Positions 25,734 to 34,197 of a stretch of DNA of 43,091 bases are shown here, in pieces. The notes below the pieces were generated by a model, which did not search any database, had not been told where the DNA came from, and was given only the letters and a program-made list of their open reading frames with translations. Each line of letters opens with the position of its first letter. The first letter of the stretch is position 1. The position numbers were made by a program, and so were the translations under genes. The stretch covers positions 1 through 43,091 of the forward strand of contig CANJQZ010000001.1 of NCBI GenBank assembly GCA_947476515.1. The letters are read 5' to 3'. Source of the DNA: Flavobacteriales bacterium (GTDB lineage Bacteria; Bacteroidota; Bacteroidia; Flavobacteriales_D; Crocinitomicaceae).

Positions 25734-28700
25734 ATGGGTAAGTTATTCGCAAATATTGTTCGCTATTTCATTTCAAAACCTTTATTTTTCTGGGTTTTGT
25801 TTTCAGGAATTCTTTTTATTTTAATTAATGGAATATTACGATTAAATATTAATGAGGACTTATATTCTGTATTTCCCAAAAGCCATGAATACAAAAAATT
25901 TAATACGCTAATTCAAGAAAATGCTATCAACAAACAAATTGTTTTTTCTATAGATGCAAGCGAAAATACCGATCTACTTGAAGAACAATTGGATCAATTA
26001 AAAACTGAACTTTCAAATAAATTTAAGCAAAGGATTAATGACATTACAATTTATAGAAATGTCGATGAAAAAAACTTAATTAACTATTTACAAAAAACAT
26101 CAGTTCTCTCACTCACAGAGAAGGATTATGATGAAATAGAGAGAAAACTAAATCAAGATTCAATTGAAGTTAAGTTAAAAAAGGTAGCTGAAAAGCTAAG
26201 AGGTGGGAATGGTTTCTTTTTGAAAAGTTTTTTTGCTCTTGACCCCTTAGGCTTAACTTTCCAACAAATAGATAAAGTAAAACCTAAGCAAGGGAAACAA
26301 TCTTATACTGTTAAAGACGGACTAATCTACACAAAGAACGAAAAGCGCATATTATTTTTCGGTTTCATCGCGGGTGATTCAAAGGACATTAAAATGCTAG
26401 ATGAACTCAATACAGATCTTAATAATTTTAAGAAAAGGATTAATATTAGAGCGAAAATAAATTTTGATTATTTCGGAACCTTTCAAATTGCAGTTGAAAA
26501 CGCAAATCAAGTCAAGGCCGACACTTATTTAACATCCTTTTTAAGTATTGGATTAATCATTTTACTTTTAGTAATTTATTACAAAAGTATACTTGCTCCA
26601 TTCTATTTTATTCTGCCGGCACTTTTCGGCATCTTAAGTGGCGTTGGAATGGTGGGATATATTGAACCCAACATAAGTGCCATATCTCTTGCAACATCCT
26701 CCGTTTTAATTGGAATCGTTTTGGATTATTCTTTCCATTTTTTCACCCATTATAAACACACAGGTGATTTACTATTAACAATAAAGGAAATTAGTTCACC
26801 AATGATTGTTGGCAGTTTTACAACCGTTGCTGCTCTAGCTGCTTTACTTTTTGCTGATTCAGTAATACTTCAGAATTTTGGATTGATTGCTCTTTTTACT
26901 TTAGTAGGTTCAGTGCTCTTTACACTTTTACTTCAACCTATATTATTTTCAATACTGAAACTAAAAATTCCTACTTCAACATTAAAGACTAAAAACAAGA
27001 AAACACCAAAACTATTTTTAAGATTAGGTTTCTTATTGGTAGGGATAATCACTTGCATGTCTTTGCTGACAGGCTTAAAAATTTCATTTGATGCAGATTT
27101 AAATAACCTTTCGTTTCATTCCAATGAATTGAAAGAAAAAGAAGATATTTTCACTGGAATTAATCCTGGGGAAGAAAAAAAATTCTACATCATTTCGTCT
27201 CAAAAATCATTCGAAAAGGGAAAAGAATCAAATTATCAAGTTTATGATTCCATCAATCGCTATCGCGAAAATTTAAAAATAAGCGAGTTCATTACCACAG
27301 CACCCTATTTACCACCCATTAGTAAAATAAATGCTTCTTATGAGAATTGGATTTCCTTTTGGTCATCCAAACAAGAAAATGTAAAAGCAAGCATAACTGT
27401 AGTTTCGAAAGACCTCAATTTATCAGAAAACGCCTTCAATCCTTTTTATAATTGGATGAAAAAAAATCCTTTTGACACATCACAAGGCAAGACTTTAATG
27501 GATGAAATTGGTTTGTCTAAACTTAGTTATTATAGCAATGGCAAACATACCTTTATCACAAGTATTGTTATTGAAAGAGATAAGTTACAGGAATGTAAAG
27601 ACCTGTTAAACACAATTCCACATATTTATATTTTAGATATTTCAGACATGACGGAACTGATGCTTAACTCCGTGCAAAAAGACTTTAATTTTTTACTTAT
27701 TTATTCAGCTCTTTTAGTTTTTCTTACTCTTTTATTAATTTATGGAAGAATTGAACTTGCTTTATTTGCCTTTTTACCTTTAATTCTTGGCTGGATATGG
27801 ATTTTAGGAATAACGAATTTTTTCGATATTAAATTCAATTTTGTAAATATCGTCATTACTACCTTTATCTTCGGTTTGGGAGATGATTTTAGTATTTTCA
27901 CTACAGACGGATTAATACAACAATTTAGGACTGGAAACGCGTCCTATAAATCATATCGATCAGCAATTGTACTCTCTGGATTGACGACAATATTTGGGAC
28001 GGGAGTGTTATTTTTTGCAAAACACCCTGCTATTCATTCGATAGCATTAATAAGTGTTGTGGGTATTTCTACGATAATGCTCATCACATTATTTCTACAG
28101 CCCTATATTTTTAACCTATTCGTTTTTAAGAGAATAAAGAAAAAAAGAAATCCCATTACATTTTTTACCTTACTTTTTAGCATCATTTTATTCTGTTACT
28201 TTTTTGTTGGAAGTATTGTTTTAACTCTTTTTCTAATAATCATTTTATTTCCACTTCCAATCAAAAAAGTAAAAAAACAAGCTTTTCTGAATTATCTCAT
28301 TTCTAAATTAGTAAAAACCGTTATTTATTTTGGCTTCCATCTTAAAAAACGCATATTTATCGACGAAATTGATTTTAAAAAACCTAAAATTATTGTTGCC
28401 AACCACACTTCTTTTCTTGATATTTTATTGGTCTTAATGATCCACCCAAAGACCATAATAATGGTGAAAAGTTGGGTCTACTATTCGCCGGTTTTTGGCT
28501 TATTTATTCGCTATGCAGGTTTTCCATATACGAAAGATGGGGCTTCAATGAATCTTGTTGAAATTCAAAAAAGAATTGATGAAGGATATTCTATCGTAAT
28601 ATTTCCAGAAGGAACAAGAAGTGTCGACGGAGAAATGAAGCGTTTTCACAAAGGGGCATTTTTTATGGCACAAGAACTTAAATTAGACATACAACCATTA

Positions 28701-29534
28701 TTATTAATTGGTGTACATGAGGCTAATCCTAGAAATGATATTTTAATTAGTCGCGGACAATTAATTATTAAAGCATTGGATTCAATTCCATATTCTGAAA
28801 AAGCAGATTATTCGGCAACGACCAAGGAAGTGAAGCAACTGATGACCGAAGGAATGCTTCATTGGAAAAAAGAACTTGCCAACATTGATTTCTGGGGACC
28901 TAAAGTCATTAATAATTATCTGCTAAAAGGCCCAATTTTAGAGTGGTATGTTCGAATTAAATGGATGCTAGAAAAGAAGCATTTTGCCTATTATGATCAA
29001 CTCATAAATGACCGGCAAAAAATATATGATTTAGGATGCGGTTATGGTTACCTTAGTTATTATCTACATTACCGGAATCAACACCGCCAAATAATTGGTG
29101 TTGATTATGATCAGGACAAAGTTGATGTAGCGAATAATTGTATAAAACAAAATAGTGGTTTAATATTCTTAAGCAATGATATAAGAGTTCAAAAAATTGA
29201 AAAATGTGATGTAGTATTTTTAAACGATGTGCTTCACTATTTACCTTTTAAAGATCAACAGGATATGCTTCAGAATATTGAGGTTAATTTAAATGAAAAT
29301 GGTATTATCTTTATACGAGATGGATTAAGTGAAAATCTAAAATCACATAAGAGAACAAAATTTACTGAGACACTCTCTACAAAGGTTTTTGGCTTTAACA
29401 AGGCTGGAAATCCTTTAGAATTTATCTCTGAAATTCAAATCAACGAATTCGCAAAAGAAAAAAATATGAGTATTGAAATTATTAAACACTCCAAAACGAC
29501 ATCGAATGTTTTGATAATATTACGAAAAAAATAA
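25734..29534 (+). CDS. Trifunctional MMPL-type RND transporter / PlsC-like acyltransferase / SAM methyltransferase
   Basis: The 1266-residue protein fuses three domains. Residues 1 to about 850 form an MMPL-family RND exporter with two halves, each with an extracytoplasmic loop and a helix bundle (bundles about 265-415 and 645-800). Residues about 870-1060 are a PlsC-like acyltransferase with NHTSFLD (His891, Asp896) and FPEGTRS (957-963). Residues about 1075-1266 are a class I methyltransferase with YDLGCGYGY at about 1098-1106 and IIGVDYDQD. The same three-part architecture is annotated in other Bacteroidota, so it is not an assembly error. It could acylate, methylate and export the pigment in one membrane complex. 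It lies 41 bases after the oxidoreductase gene. Confidence 0.9.
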   Translation: MGKLFANIVRYFISKPLFFWVLFSGILFILINGILRLNINEDLYSVFPKSHEYKKFNTLIQENAINKQIVFSIDASENTDLLEEQLDQLKTELSNKFKQRINDITIYRNVDEKNLINYLQKTSVLSLTEKDYDEIERKLNQDSIEVKLKKVAEKLRGGNGFFLKSFFALDPLGLTFQQIDKVKPKQGKQSYTVKDGLIYTKNEKRILFFGFIAGDSKDIKMLDELNTDLNNFKKRINIRAKINFDYFGTFQIAVENANQVKADTYLTSFLSIGLIILLLVIYYKSILAPFYFILPALFGILSGVGMVGYIEPNISAISLATSSVLIGIVLDYSFHFFTHYKHTGDLLLTIKEISSPMIVGSFTTVAALAALLFADSVILQNFGLIALFTLVGSVLFTLLLQPILFSILKLKIPTSTLKTKNKKTPKLFLRLGFLLVGIITCMSLLTGLKISFDADLNNLSFHSNELKEKEDIFTGINPGEEKKFYIISSQKSFEKGKESNYQVYDSINRYRENLKISEFITTAPYLPPISKINASYENWISFWSSKQENVKASITVVSKDLNLSENAFNPFYNWMKKNPFDTSQGKTLMDEIGLSKLSYYSNGKHTFITSIVIERDKLQECKDLLNTIPHIYILDISDMTELMLNSVQKDFNFLLIYSALLVFLTLLLIYGRIELALFAFLPLILGWIWILGITNFFDIKFNFVNIVITTFIFGLGDDFSIFTTDGLIQQFRTGNASYKSYRSAIVLSGLTTIFGTGVLFFAKHPAIHSIALISVVGISTIMLITLFLQPYIFNLFVFKRIKKKRNPITFFTLLFSIILFCYFFVGSIVLTLFLIIILFPLPIKKVKKQAFLNYLISKLVKTVIYFGFHLKKRIFIDEIDFKKPKIIVANHTSFLDILLVLMIHPKTIIMVKSWVYYSPVFGLFIRYAGFPYTKDGASMNLVEIQKRIDEGYSIVIFPEGTRSVDGEMKRFHKGAFFMAQELKLDIQPLLLIGVHEANPRNDILISRGQLIIKALDSIPYSEKADYSATTKEVKQLMTEGMLHWKKELANIDFWGPKVINNYLLKGPILEWYVRIKWMLEKKHFAYYDQLINDRQKIYDLGCGYGYLSYYLHYRNQHRQIIGVDYDQDKVDVANNCIKQNSGLIFLSNDIRVQKIEKCDVVFLNDVLHYLPFKDQQDMLQNIEVNLNENGIIFIRDGLSENLKSHKRTKFTETLSTKVFGFNKAGNPLEFISEIQINEFAKEKNMSIEIIKHSKTTSNVLIILRKK

Positions 29535-29538
29535 AGTA

Positions 29539-31071
29539 ATGACTCAGATCAAAAAATATGATTTTTTAATTGTTGGGAGTGGGATTGGCGGACTTTCTTC
29601 GGCAGTGATATTAGCCAAAAATGGCTATTCAGTGTTGGTTTTAGAAAAAAACAATCAAATTGGTGGTGCCTTACAAGTTTTTAGTCGTGACAAATGTGTT
29701 TTTGACACTGGTGTGCATTATGTGGGTGGTTTAGATCCCGGAGAAAATCTACAACGCATGTTTAATTACTTAGGGATTTATGACGCTCTTAAGTTAAAAT
29801 CTTTAGATCGTGATTGTTTTGATTTAATTCGTTTGCCAAACGGAGTTTCCTATCCTCATGGACAAGGATATGAAGCATTCAGTTCTCAACTTATTCAACT
29901 TTTTCCTGAGGAAGAAAAAGCAATTTTAGCATTTTGTGAAAAGATCAAGCAAATCTGTGATTTTTTTCCACTTTATAATTTAGAATTAGGTGATGATCAA
30001 GCATATTATAATAACCCTGAAATATTATCATTAGGTGCTTGGGATTTTATCAATTCCATTACCAATAATAAAATTCTGCGAACCGTTCTACTTGGATCAG
30101 GGCCTTTATATGCTGGTGATGAAAAAACAACTCCTCTTTATGTCGTTGCCCTAATAATGAATAGCTATATCAAAGGTAGTTATCGTTTAGTTGATGGTGG
30201 CTCACAAATTGCCAAACTTTTAGTCAAAGAATTAAGGAAGTATGATGGTGAAATACTAAAAAGAAAAGAGGTTGTTGGAGCAAATTACGGAAGTGATAAA
30301 AAAATTACTTCCGTAATTTGTTCTGATGGTATGGAATATGCCGCAAATAATTTTATTTCCAATATGCACCCCTCATTGACCATTGATATTTTTGGAAAAG
30401 ACAAATTTAGACCAGCATATCGTGATCGGGTTCAAAAATTACAAAATACCACCTCCTCATTAATGGTTTATTTTTCTTTAAAGGAGCATTCTTTTCCTTA
30501 TTTCAACTATAATATTTATGAGCATTTCTCTTATGATTGTTGGAATTCGATTAATGATAATTCAGAAAATTGGCCGCATACCTTATACCTCTGCACACCT
30601 GCTTCTTCCAAATCAGAAGAATTTGCTGAATCGGTATGTGTAATGTGCTATATGGATATAAAAGAGGTAAAGGAGTGGGGAAATACTTATAATACAGCAA
30701 TAGACCCTTCTGTGAGGAGCACCGCATACAATAAGTTTAAAAAAGAAAAAGAGGAACAAATTATTAAAAAATTAGAAACAAGGTATCCTAATTTTAGATC
30801 GTGTATAAAAAATGTTTATAGTTCTACCCCTCTAACTTATCGAGACTATATCGGAACACCAGAAGGATCCTTGTATGGAATAAAAAAAGACTTTAACAAT
30901 CCTATTGGAACTACCATTAATTCTAAAACACGCGTTCCAAATCTATATTTAACTGGTCAAAACCTAATTTTTCATGGAATATTAGGAGCAACAATTGGTG
31001 CTTTTGTGACCAGTTTTAATTTCGTAAATCACATTGAATTAATAAATAAAATAAAGGCATATGAAAAATGA
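29539..31071 (+). CDS. CrtI/retinol-saturase-like FAD-dependent oxidoreductase 2
   Basis: The 510-residue paralogue of the 24100 product has GSGIGG at 13-18, LVLEKNNQIGGALQVF, VFDTGVHYVGGLDPG, and a closing LTGQNLIFHGILGATIGAF FAD-binding segment. Enzymes of this group isomerise, saturate or desaturate conjugated chains. Two copies in one cluster suggest two different substrates, perhaps the polyene acid and the resorcinol alkyl chain. The gene starts four bases after the fusion gene and ends inside the halogenase-like gene with an 11-base overlap. Confidence 0.87.
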   Translation: MTQIKKYDFLIVGSGIGGLSSAVILAKNGYSVLVLEKNNQIGGALQVFSRDKCVFDTGVHYVGGLDPGENLQRMFNYLGIYDALKLKSLDRDCFDLIRLPNGVSYPHGQGYEAFSSQLIQLFPEEEKAILAFCEKIKQICDFFPLYNLELGDDQAYYNNPEILSLGAWDFINSITNNKILRTVLLGSGPLYAGDEKTTPLYVVALIMNSYIKGSYRLVDGGSQIAKLLVKELRKYDGEILKRKEVVGANYGSDKKITSVICSDGMEYAANNFISNMHPSLTIDIFGKDKFRPAYRDRVQKLQNTTSSLMVYFSLKEHSFPYFNYNIYEHFSYDCWNSINDNSENWPHTLYLCTPASSKSEEFAESVCVMCYMDIKEVKEWGNTYNTAIDPSVRSTAYNKFKKEKEEQIIKKLETRYPNFRSCIKNVYSSTPLTYRDYIGTPEGSLYGIKKDFNNPIGTTINSKTRVPNLYLTGQNLIFHGILGATIGAFVTSFNFVNHIELINKIKAYEK

Positions 31072-32278
31072 TTTTGATGTTGTAGTAATCGGTGCAGGTC
31101 CTGCGGGAACAATTGCAGCGTGCAAACTTATGAAAGAGGGATTCTCAGTGAAAATCCTTGAGAAGATGGAGTTCCCAAGATTTGTAATTGGAGAGAGTCT
31201 TTTACCCCATTCAATGGATTATTTAGATGAATTAGATTTGTTAAAATGTATTGAAGATCAAAAATTTCAATTAAAAACAGGTGCTTGTTTTTATCATAAC
31301 GAACAGCGTTGTGATTTTCTGTTTAAGGACCAATATACAAAAGGGTGGGATTATACTTTTCAAGTAAAAAGAGCTGATTTCGATAATGCATTAGCGACAG
31401 AAACAGCCAAAAAAGGAGCTGATATTGAATACAATGCTGAAGTTTTACTTGTTGAAAATGGTCCAACACAACAAGTAATAAAATATTTAAATGCACAAAA
31501 GGAAGAAATGAATTTATCCGCAAGATATGTTGTAGATGCAAGTGGATATGGGCGTGTATTGCCACGCATGTTTAATTTAGAAGTCAAAGTAGTAACCCCA
31601 CCAAGAGGAGCTATTTTTTCACATTTTGATGATAGTAAACGAACAGAAGAGGATGGTCGAAATATTTTTATTCATGCTTTCAATAACAATACTTGTTGGA
31701 TTTGGTCCATTCCATTTTCAGACGGAACAGCATCAGTAGGAATTGTAGGTGATGCTGCGATTATTACTCATTATGCTGAAAATGATGGTGCTGGCTTTAA
31801 GAAAATGGTGGCAGACTTTCCAGGTTTATCCGGAAGATATGATAATGTAGCTTACAAATTTGAACCTCGTGTTATTTTGAATTATGCTGTTTCGGTTAAA
31901 CAGTTATACGGAGAAGGTTATATACTCTGTGGTAATAGCACTGAATTTTTAGATCCTGTTTTTAGTTCTGGGGTAACACTGGCTATTTCATCTGGATTTA
32001 AAGCTGCAACAATGGTAAGTGAACATTTAAAAGGCAACGATGTTAATTTTGAAGACTATAGTACAGAGTTGAAAAAAGGTATTGATGTTTTTAGAAGCTA
32101 TGTGAATGGCTGGTATGATGGGACCTTACAAAAAATCTTCTTTTCTGAAAAGACTAATGAAGGGATGAAAAGTCAAATCTGCTCAGTTCTTGCCGGCTAT
32201 GTTTGGGATGAAACTAACCCATTTGTTAAAAAACATGCAAAAGCACTTAGCACTTTGGTGAAAATCATTGAAATGTAA
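31061..32278 (+). CDS. Flavin-dependent halogenase-like monooxygenase
   Basis: The 405-residue FAD protein has GAGPAG at 11-16, EFPRFVIGESLLP at 37-49 and, importantly, the halogenase signature WxWxIP as CWIWSIP (Trp213, Trp215, Ile217, Pro218). It also has a lysine at position 72 in FQLKTGACF, where halogenases of phenolic substrates carry their catalytic lysine. DPVFSSGVTLA is the third flavin motif. The predicted role is chlorination (or another oxidation) of the aryl head group or resorcinol; some flexirubins are known to be chlorinated. A reductase of the geranylgeranyl-reductase family is the main alternative, but the two tryptophans argue against it. Confidence 0.8.
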   Translation: MKNDFDVVVIGAGPAGTIAACKLMKEGFSVKILEKMEFPRFVIGESLLPHSMDYLDELDLLKCIEDQKFQLKTGACFYHNEQRCDFLFKDQYTKGWDYTFQVKRADFDNALATETAKKGADIEYNAEVLLVENGPTQQVIKYLNAQKEEMNLSARYVVDASGYGRVLPRMFNLEVKVVTPPRGAIFSHFDDSKRTEEDGRNIFIHAFNNNTCWIWSIPFSDGTASVGIVGDAAIITHYAENDGAGFKKMVADFPGLSGRYDNVAYKFEPRVILNYAVSVKQLYGEGYILCGNSTEFLDPVFSSGVTLAISSGFKAATMVSEHLKGNDVNFEDYSTELKKGIDVFRSYVNGWYDGTLQKIFFSEKTNEGMKSQICSVLAGYVWDETNPFVKKHAKALSTLVKIIEM

Positions 32279-32281
32279 TCT

Positions 32282-32932
32282 TTATTTTGGTCCATACATT
32301 TTTTTCCAACTTTTATATTTGAAGTCTCTAATTGAAATGATTACATCATAATAGGTTTTTGCCCAATAGTTTCTGAGACCAAAACCACTTGGAAATGATG
32401 TAAAAGATTCACATAGAAGCACTTCATTGTTTGATAAATTTATAGCGACAAAATGGTACTTCGCTTCTTCTCTTGTTTTATCTAAATAGTCAGCAACAAA
32501 CAACAAACCAATGCCATCATTTTCTTCAAAATCGTATTTCTTTATAAAAAGGGCGATTTCTTCCTTACTATAATTCGGTTGGTTATCAGATTCCAAATCT
32601 TCAATAGAGGTGTTCTCATTAATTTTATTAATAGCAGAAATTTTCAAATTAACATTTTCCTTTCGAATCATTTCTGCAATGTTGTATTTCGGATATTCGT
32701 TGAGAATTAAATTATTCCAGCCATAGAAATATTTATCCCTAATTACAGATGTTCCTGTTCTACCTGCCTCAGAAAATTGAGAAAACTCACCAATCAATTT
32801 AACATGTGAGAAATCAATTCCTAACCATGTAATTTGAGTGTCAGATTTAGAAAATAAATCTTCTATTCTTTGAGTATTCCCCTTAAAACTAATTAAAGAA
32901 AATACTGCAATTAAGTAAACTAACTTTTTCAT
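32282..32932 (-). CDS. Exported protein of unknown function
   Basis: The 216-residue product starts with a signal peptide (KK, then LVYLIAVFSLISFKGNTQ, cleavage about residue 20). The mature part has TWLGIDFSHVKLIG early and GIGLLFVADYLDK later, and a YKSWKKMYGPK end. I do not recognise a named family. It converges with the halogenase-like gene with only a three-base gap and lies 11 bases after the ligase gene in the same direction, so it probably closes the C45-ligase transcript. The mature protein is probably periplasmic. Confidence 0.65.
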   Translation of the reverse strand: MKKLVYLIAVFSLISFKGNTQRIEDLFSKSDTQITWLGIDFSHVKLIGEFSQFSEAGRTGTSVIRDKYFYGWNNLILNEYPKYNIAEMIRKENVNLKISAINKINENTSIEDLESDNQPNYSKEEIALFIKKYDFEENDGIGLLFVADYLDKTREEAKYHFVAINLSNNEVLLCESFTSFPSGFGLRNYWAKTYYDVIISIRDFKYKSWKKMYGPK

Positions 32933-32943
32933 AATTTCAAATA

Positions 32944-34197
32944 TTAAATAAATACTATTTTTTCTGGTTTTCGTAAATTCTTTTTATAAACTTGAGCTTG
33001 AATTATCTCTAATTCGTTAAATGTAAAAATAGGAATTACTTTCAACCTTGATTGACATTTTTCTATTATTATTTTATAAATATTGGTATCCAATATTTCT
33101 TTTTGTAAAAGAATCGTGATTTGATCATTTTGAAAATTATCCTTCGAAATAATGATTTTATAACAAGCTACTTCCTCAATATTATCAAAGATATCAAAAA
33201 GTGTTTGAGGAAAAATGGTGGTCCCTTTATATTTAATCATTTGATTTTTTCGACCAACAATAGGGCCCAATCTAGGAGCACTATTACCGCAAGAGCATTT
33301 TTGCATAAATCTTTTAGCAATATCCCCAGTTTTATACCGTAATAATGGAGTTCCGGTGGTTGCTATAGTGGTTATTACAATTTCACCTTCCTCTCCATCT
33401 CCAACTTCATTTCCATGTTCATCAACTACTTCAAGAAAGAGCAATTTTTCATTTAAATGGCAACCTTGTTGCGCATGGCATTCTGTAAATGCCGTTGCCA
33501 TTTCTGTACAAGCATAGGTCGAAAAAAGATTTACATCCCAATCATTTGTGATGCGTTTACCGAGAACATTAAGATGAAATGCATCATCACGGATTGATTC
33601 ACCAATACAAACAATTGATTCTACAGAAGTATCATGTAAATTAATTCCATGTTTCTTTGCGAAATCAATCAAAATCAAAATAAAACTAGGCACCGCAATT
33701 AATACTCTAGGCTTGTTATTTATTATCGATGACCACTGAAGCTCTGGTAAGCCAGGCCCGATTCTAATAATTCCAGCTTTCAATTCCTGAACTCCCAAAT
33801 AATAGGCAATTCCTGCCATAAATTGACGGTCAATTGTGGTCATTAATTGAACTAAATCACCTTCTCGTACACCAGCCAAGGATAGCGAATCTCTTTCATT
33901 TAATGCTAAGCGTTTTAAGTCAGATCTACTTAAATAAACTGTGACAGGATCTCCCATTGTTCCTGAAGTAGTAACAATATCAGCGATTTCAGTCATTGGA
34001 ACTGATAAAAAATCGAGATTGTTTTTAGCTATATCATCTTTTAAAGTGAAAGGTATGTTGCTCCATTCATGAAAACTTAAATCTTCTTGTTTAAAGTTAA
34101 TGCCACTTAATGATTTTTTGTAGTACTTTGAATTATGCAATACATAAGTCAATGTTTGCATCACTTCTTTGGGAATTAATTGTTGATTAGGCATCAT
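32944..34197 (-). CDS. PaaK-like adenylate-forming ligase
   Basis: The 417-residue protein belongs to the phenylacetate-CoA ligase branch of ANL enzymes. The P-loop-like VTTSGTMGDPV is at residues 75-85, the CTEMATA A5-type motif is in the middle, and TGTPLLRYKTGDIAKR is the A7/A8 region. A cluster of cysteines in FMQKCSCGNSAPR resembles the zinc-like site of PaaK proteins. It most likely activates 4-coumarate from the ammonia-lyase as the CoA or ACP thioester, which supplies the starter unit. The start overlaps the C45 gene stop in ATGATG; both ATGs (34197, 34194) are possible. Confidence 0.85.
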   Translation of the reverse strand: MMPNQQLIPKEVMQTLTYVLHNSKYYKKSLSGINFKQEDLSFHEWSNIPFTLKDDIAKNNLDFLSVPMTEIADIVTTSGTMGDPVTVYLSRSDLKRLALNERDSLSLAGVREGDLVQLMTTIDRQFMAGIAYYLGVQELKAGIIRIGPGLPELQWSSIINNKPRVLIAVPSFILILIDFAKKHGINLHDTSVESIVCIGESIRDDAFHLNVLGKRITNDWDVNLFSTYACTEMATAFTECHAQQGCHLNEKLLFLEVVDEHGNEVGDGEEGEIVITTIATTGTPLLRYKTGDIAKRFMQKCSCGNSAPRLGPIVGRKNQMIKYKGTTIFPQTLFDIFDNIEEVACYKIIISKDNFQNDQITILLQKEILDTNIYKIIIEKCQSRLKVIPIFTFNELEIIQAQVYKKNLRKPEKIVFI

